Origin: Bacteroidetes bacterium CG2_30_32_10
GTDB lineage: Bacteria > Bacteroidota > Bacteroidia > Bacteroidales > CG2-30-32-10
NCBI GenBank assembly: GCA_001872995.1
Contig: MNXO01000028.1
Location: 1-5,671 of the forward strand
Direction: 5' to 3'
DNA: 5,671 bases
The notes beneath the pieces were generated by a model. The model made no database searches, was not told the DNA's origin, and saw nothing but the letters and a program-made list of their open reading frames with translations. Shown here one piece after another: positions 5,293-5,671 of the stretch. Both the position numbers and the translations under genes were made by a program. Position 1 is the stretch's first letter; each line of letters starts with the position of its first letter.

Positions 5293-5671
5293 ATGAAAGT
5301 AGAAATGCCAATAATACTTATTTCGATTGAAAACGATGGTTTTCACTTAATGATAAAAGCAAAAATAAATGGCAGCAAAGTTAATTTGCTTATAGATACT
5401 GGTGCTTCGAGAACTGTATTTGATATTAATAGGATGAAAAACATCATAAATTTTGATAAGTCAGAGAAAAACGAGCGAATGTCAGCAGGTTTAGGCACAA
5501 ATACAATGGAAAGTCAAATAGCAATGATTGATAAGCTGGAGTTTTCGAAAATTAAAATTAAAAAATATCCATCAGTATTTATTGATATGTCGCACGTAAA
5601 TGAAATGTACGAAAGTATTAAATTACCTTTAATTGATGGATTTCTCGGAAGCGATTTGCTCTTAAAGATGA
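5293..5671 (+). CDS. Retropepsin-like aspartic protease, 3' end cut by the window
   Basis: The open frame starts at ATG 5293 (a stop codon lies two codons upstream) and is still open at the window's end, giving 126 residues. The N-terminal part MPIILISIENDGFHLMIKAKING (5-27) leads to the active-site strand VNLLIDTGASRTVFD (30-44), with catalytic Asp35 in Asp-Thr-Gly. Near the end, LIDGFLGSDLL (113-123) is the second conserved block of clan AA single-domain proteases, the hydrophobic-hydrophobic-Gly strand behind the active site. Such proteins work as dimers, each subunit giving one Asp. There is no signal peptide or membrane span, so a cytoplasmic location is likely. Related Bacteroidota proteins are, as I recall, about 135-150 residues, so only a short tail is probably missing. 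Its substrate is unknown. It is divergent from the exb operon, and that neighbourhood does not by itself imply a shared role. Confidence 0.85.
   Translation, partial: MKVEMPIILISIENDGFHLMIKAKINGSKVNLLIDTGASRTVFDINRMKNIINFDKSEKNERMSAGLGTNTMESQIAMIDKLEFSKIKIKKYPSVFIDMSHVNEMYESIKLPLIDGFLGSDLLLKM

Overview
The window is AT-rich (roughly 70% A+T by eye). It reads as chromosomal DNA of a member of the Bacteroidota. Three things point there: the gene order exbB-exbD-exbD-tonB with two exbD copies, a TonB that begins with the phylum-typical cytoplasmic segment (FDEIVFEKRFKEYGAYKLR), and TAnnTTTG (-7 type) promoter boxes with A-rich leaders that lack Shine-Dalgarno sequences. I cannot name a genus.

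Layout. Positions 1-79 are AT-rich, with no gene that I can support. Positions 80-1348 on the minus strand hold a two-gene unit: a small exported DUF4783-type protein (944-1348) followed by nadC (80-916), the quinolinate phosphoribosyltransferase of NAD synthesis. A 123-bp divergent promoter region separates it from rlmH (1472-1945, plus), which encodes the 23S rRNA pseudouridine-1915 methyltransferase. A bidirectional terminator (1993-2030) lies between rlmH and the convergent next operon. Positions 2052-5045 on the minus strand are one compact operon, transcribed exbB -> exbD (copy 1) -> exbD (copy 2) -> tonB, with gaps of 51, 30 and 42 nt. A 247-bp divergent region (5046-5292) follows. The last gene, from 5293 on the plus strand, runs off the window and encodes a small retropepsin-like aspartic protease.

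How the genes work together. ExbB and the two ExbD proteins would form an inner-membrane motor driven by the proton motive force. Its energy would pass through TonB, whose C-terminal domain spans the periplasm to outer-membrane TonB-dependent transporters of the SusC/RagA or siderophore type; no receptor gene is in the window. NadC and RlmH are housekeeping enzymes. The DUF4783 protein and the protease have no demonstrated role that I know of.

I see no mobile element, CRISPR array, tRNA or rRNA gene, phage gene or defence system, and nothing that makes a convincing new biological system. The points most worth a second look are the perfect ten-unit triplet repeat coding for polyproline in tonB, the two unequal and enlarged ExbD proteins, the exported DUF4783 protein beside nadC, and the cut-off retropepsin-like gene.
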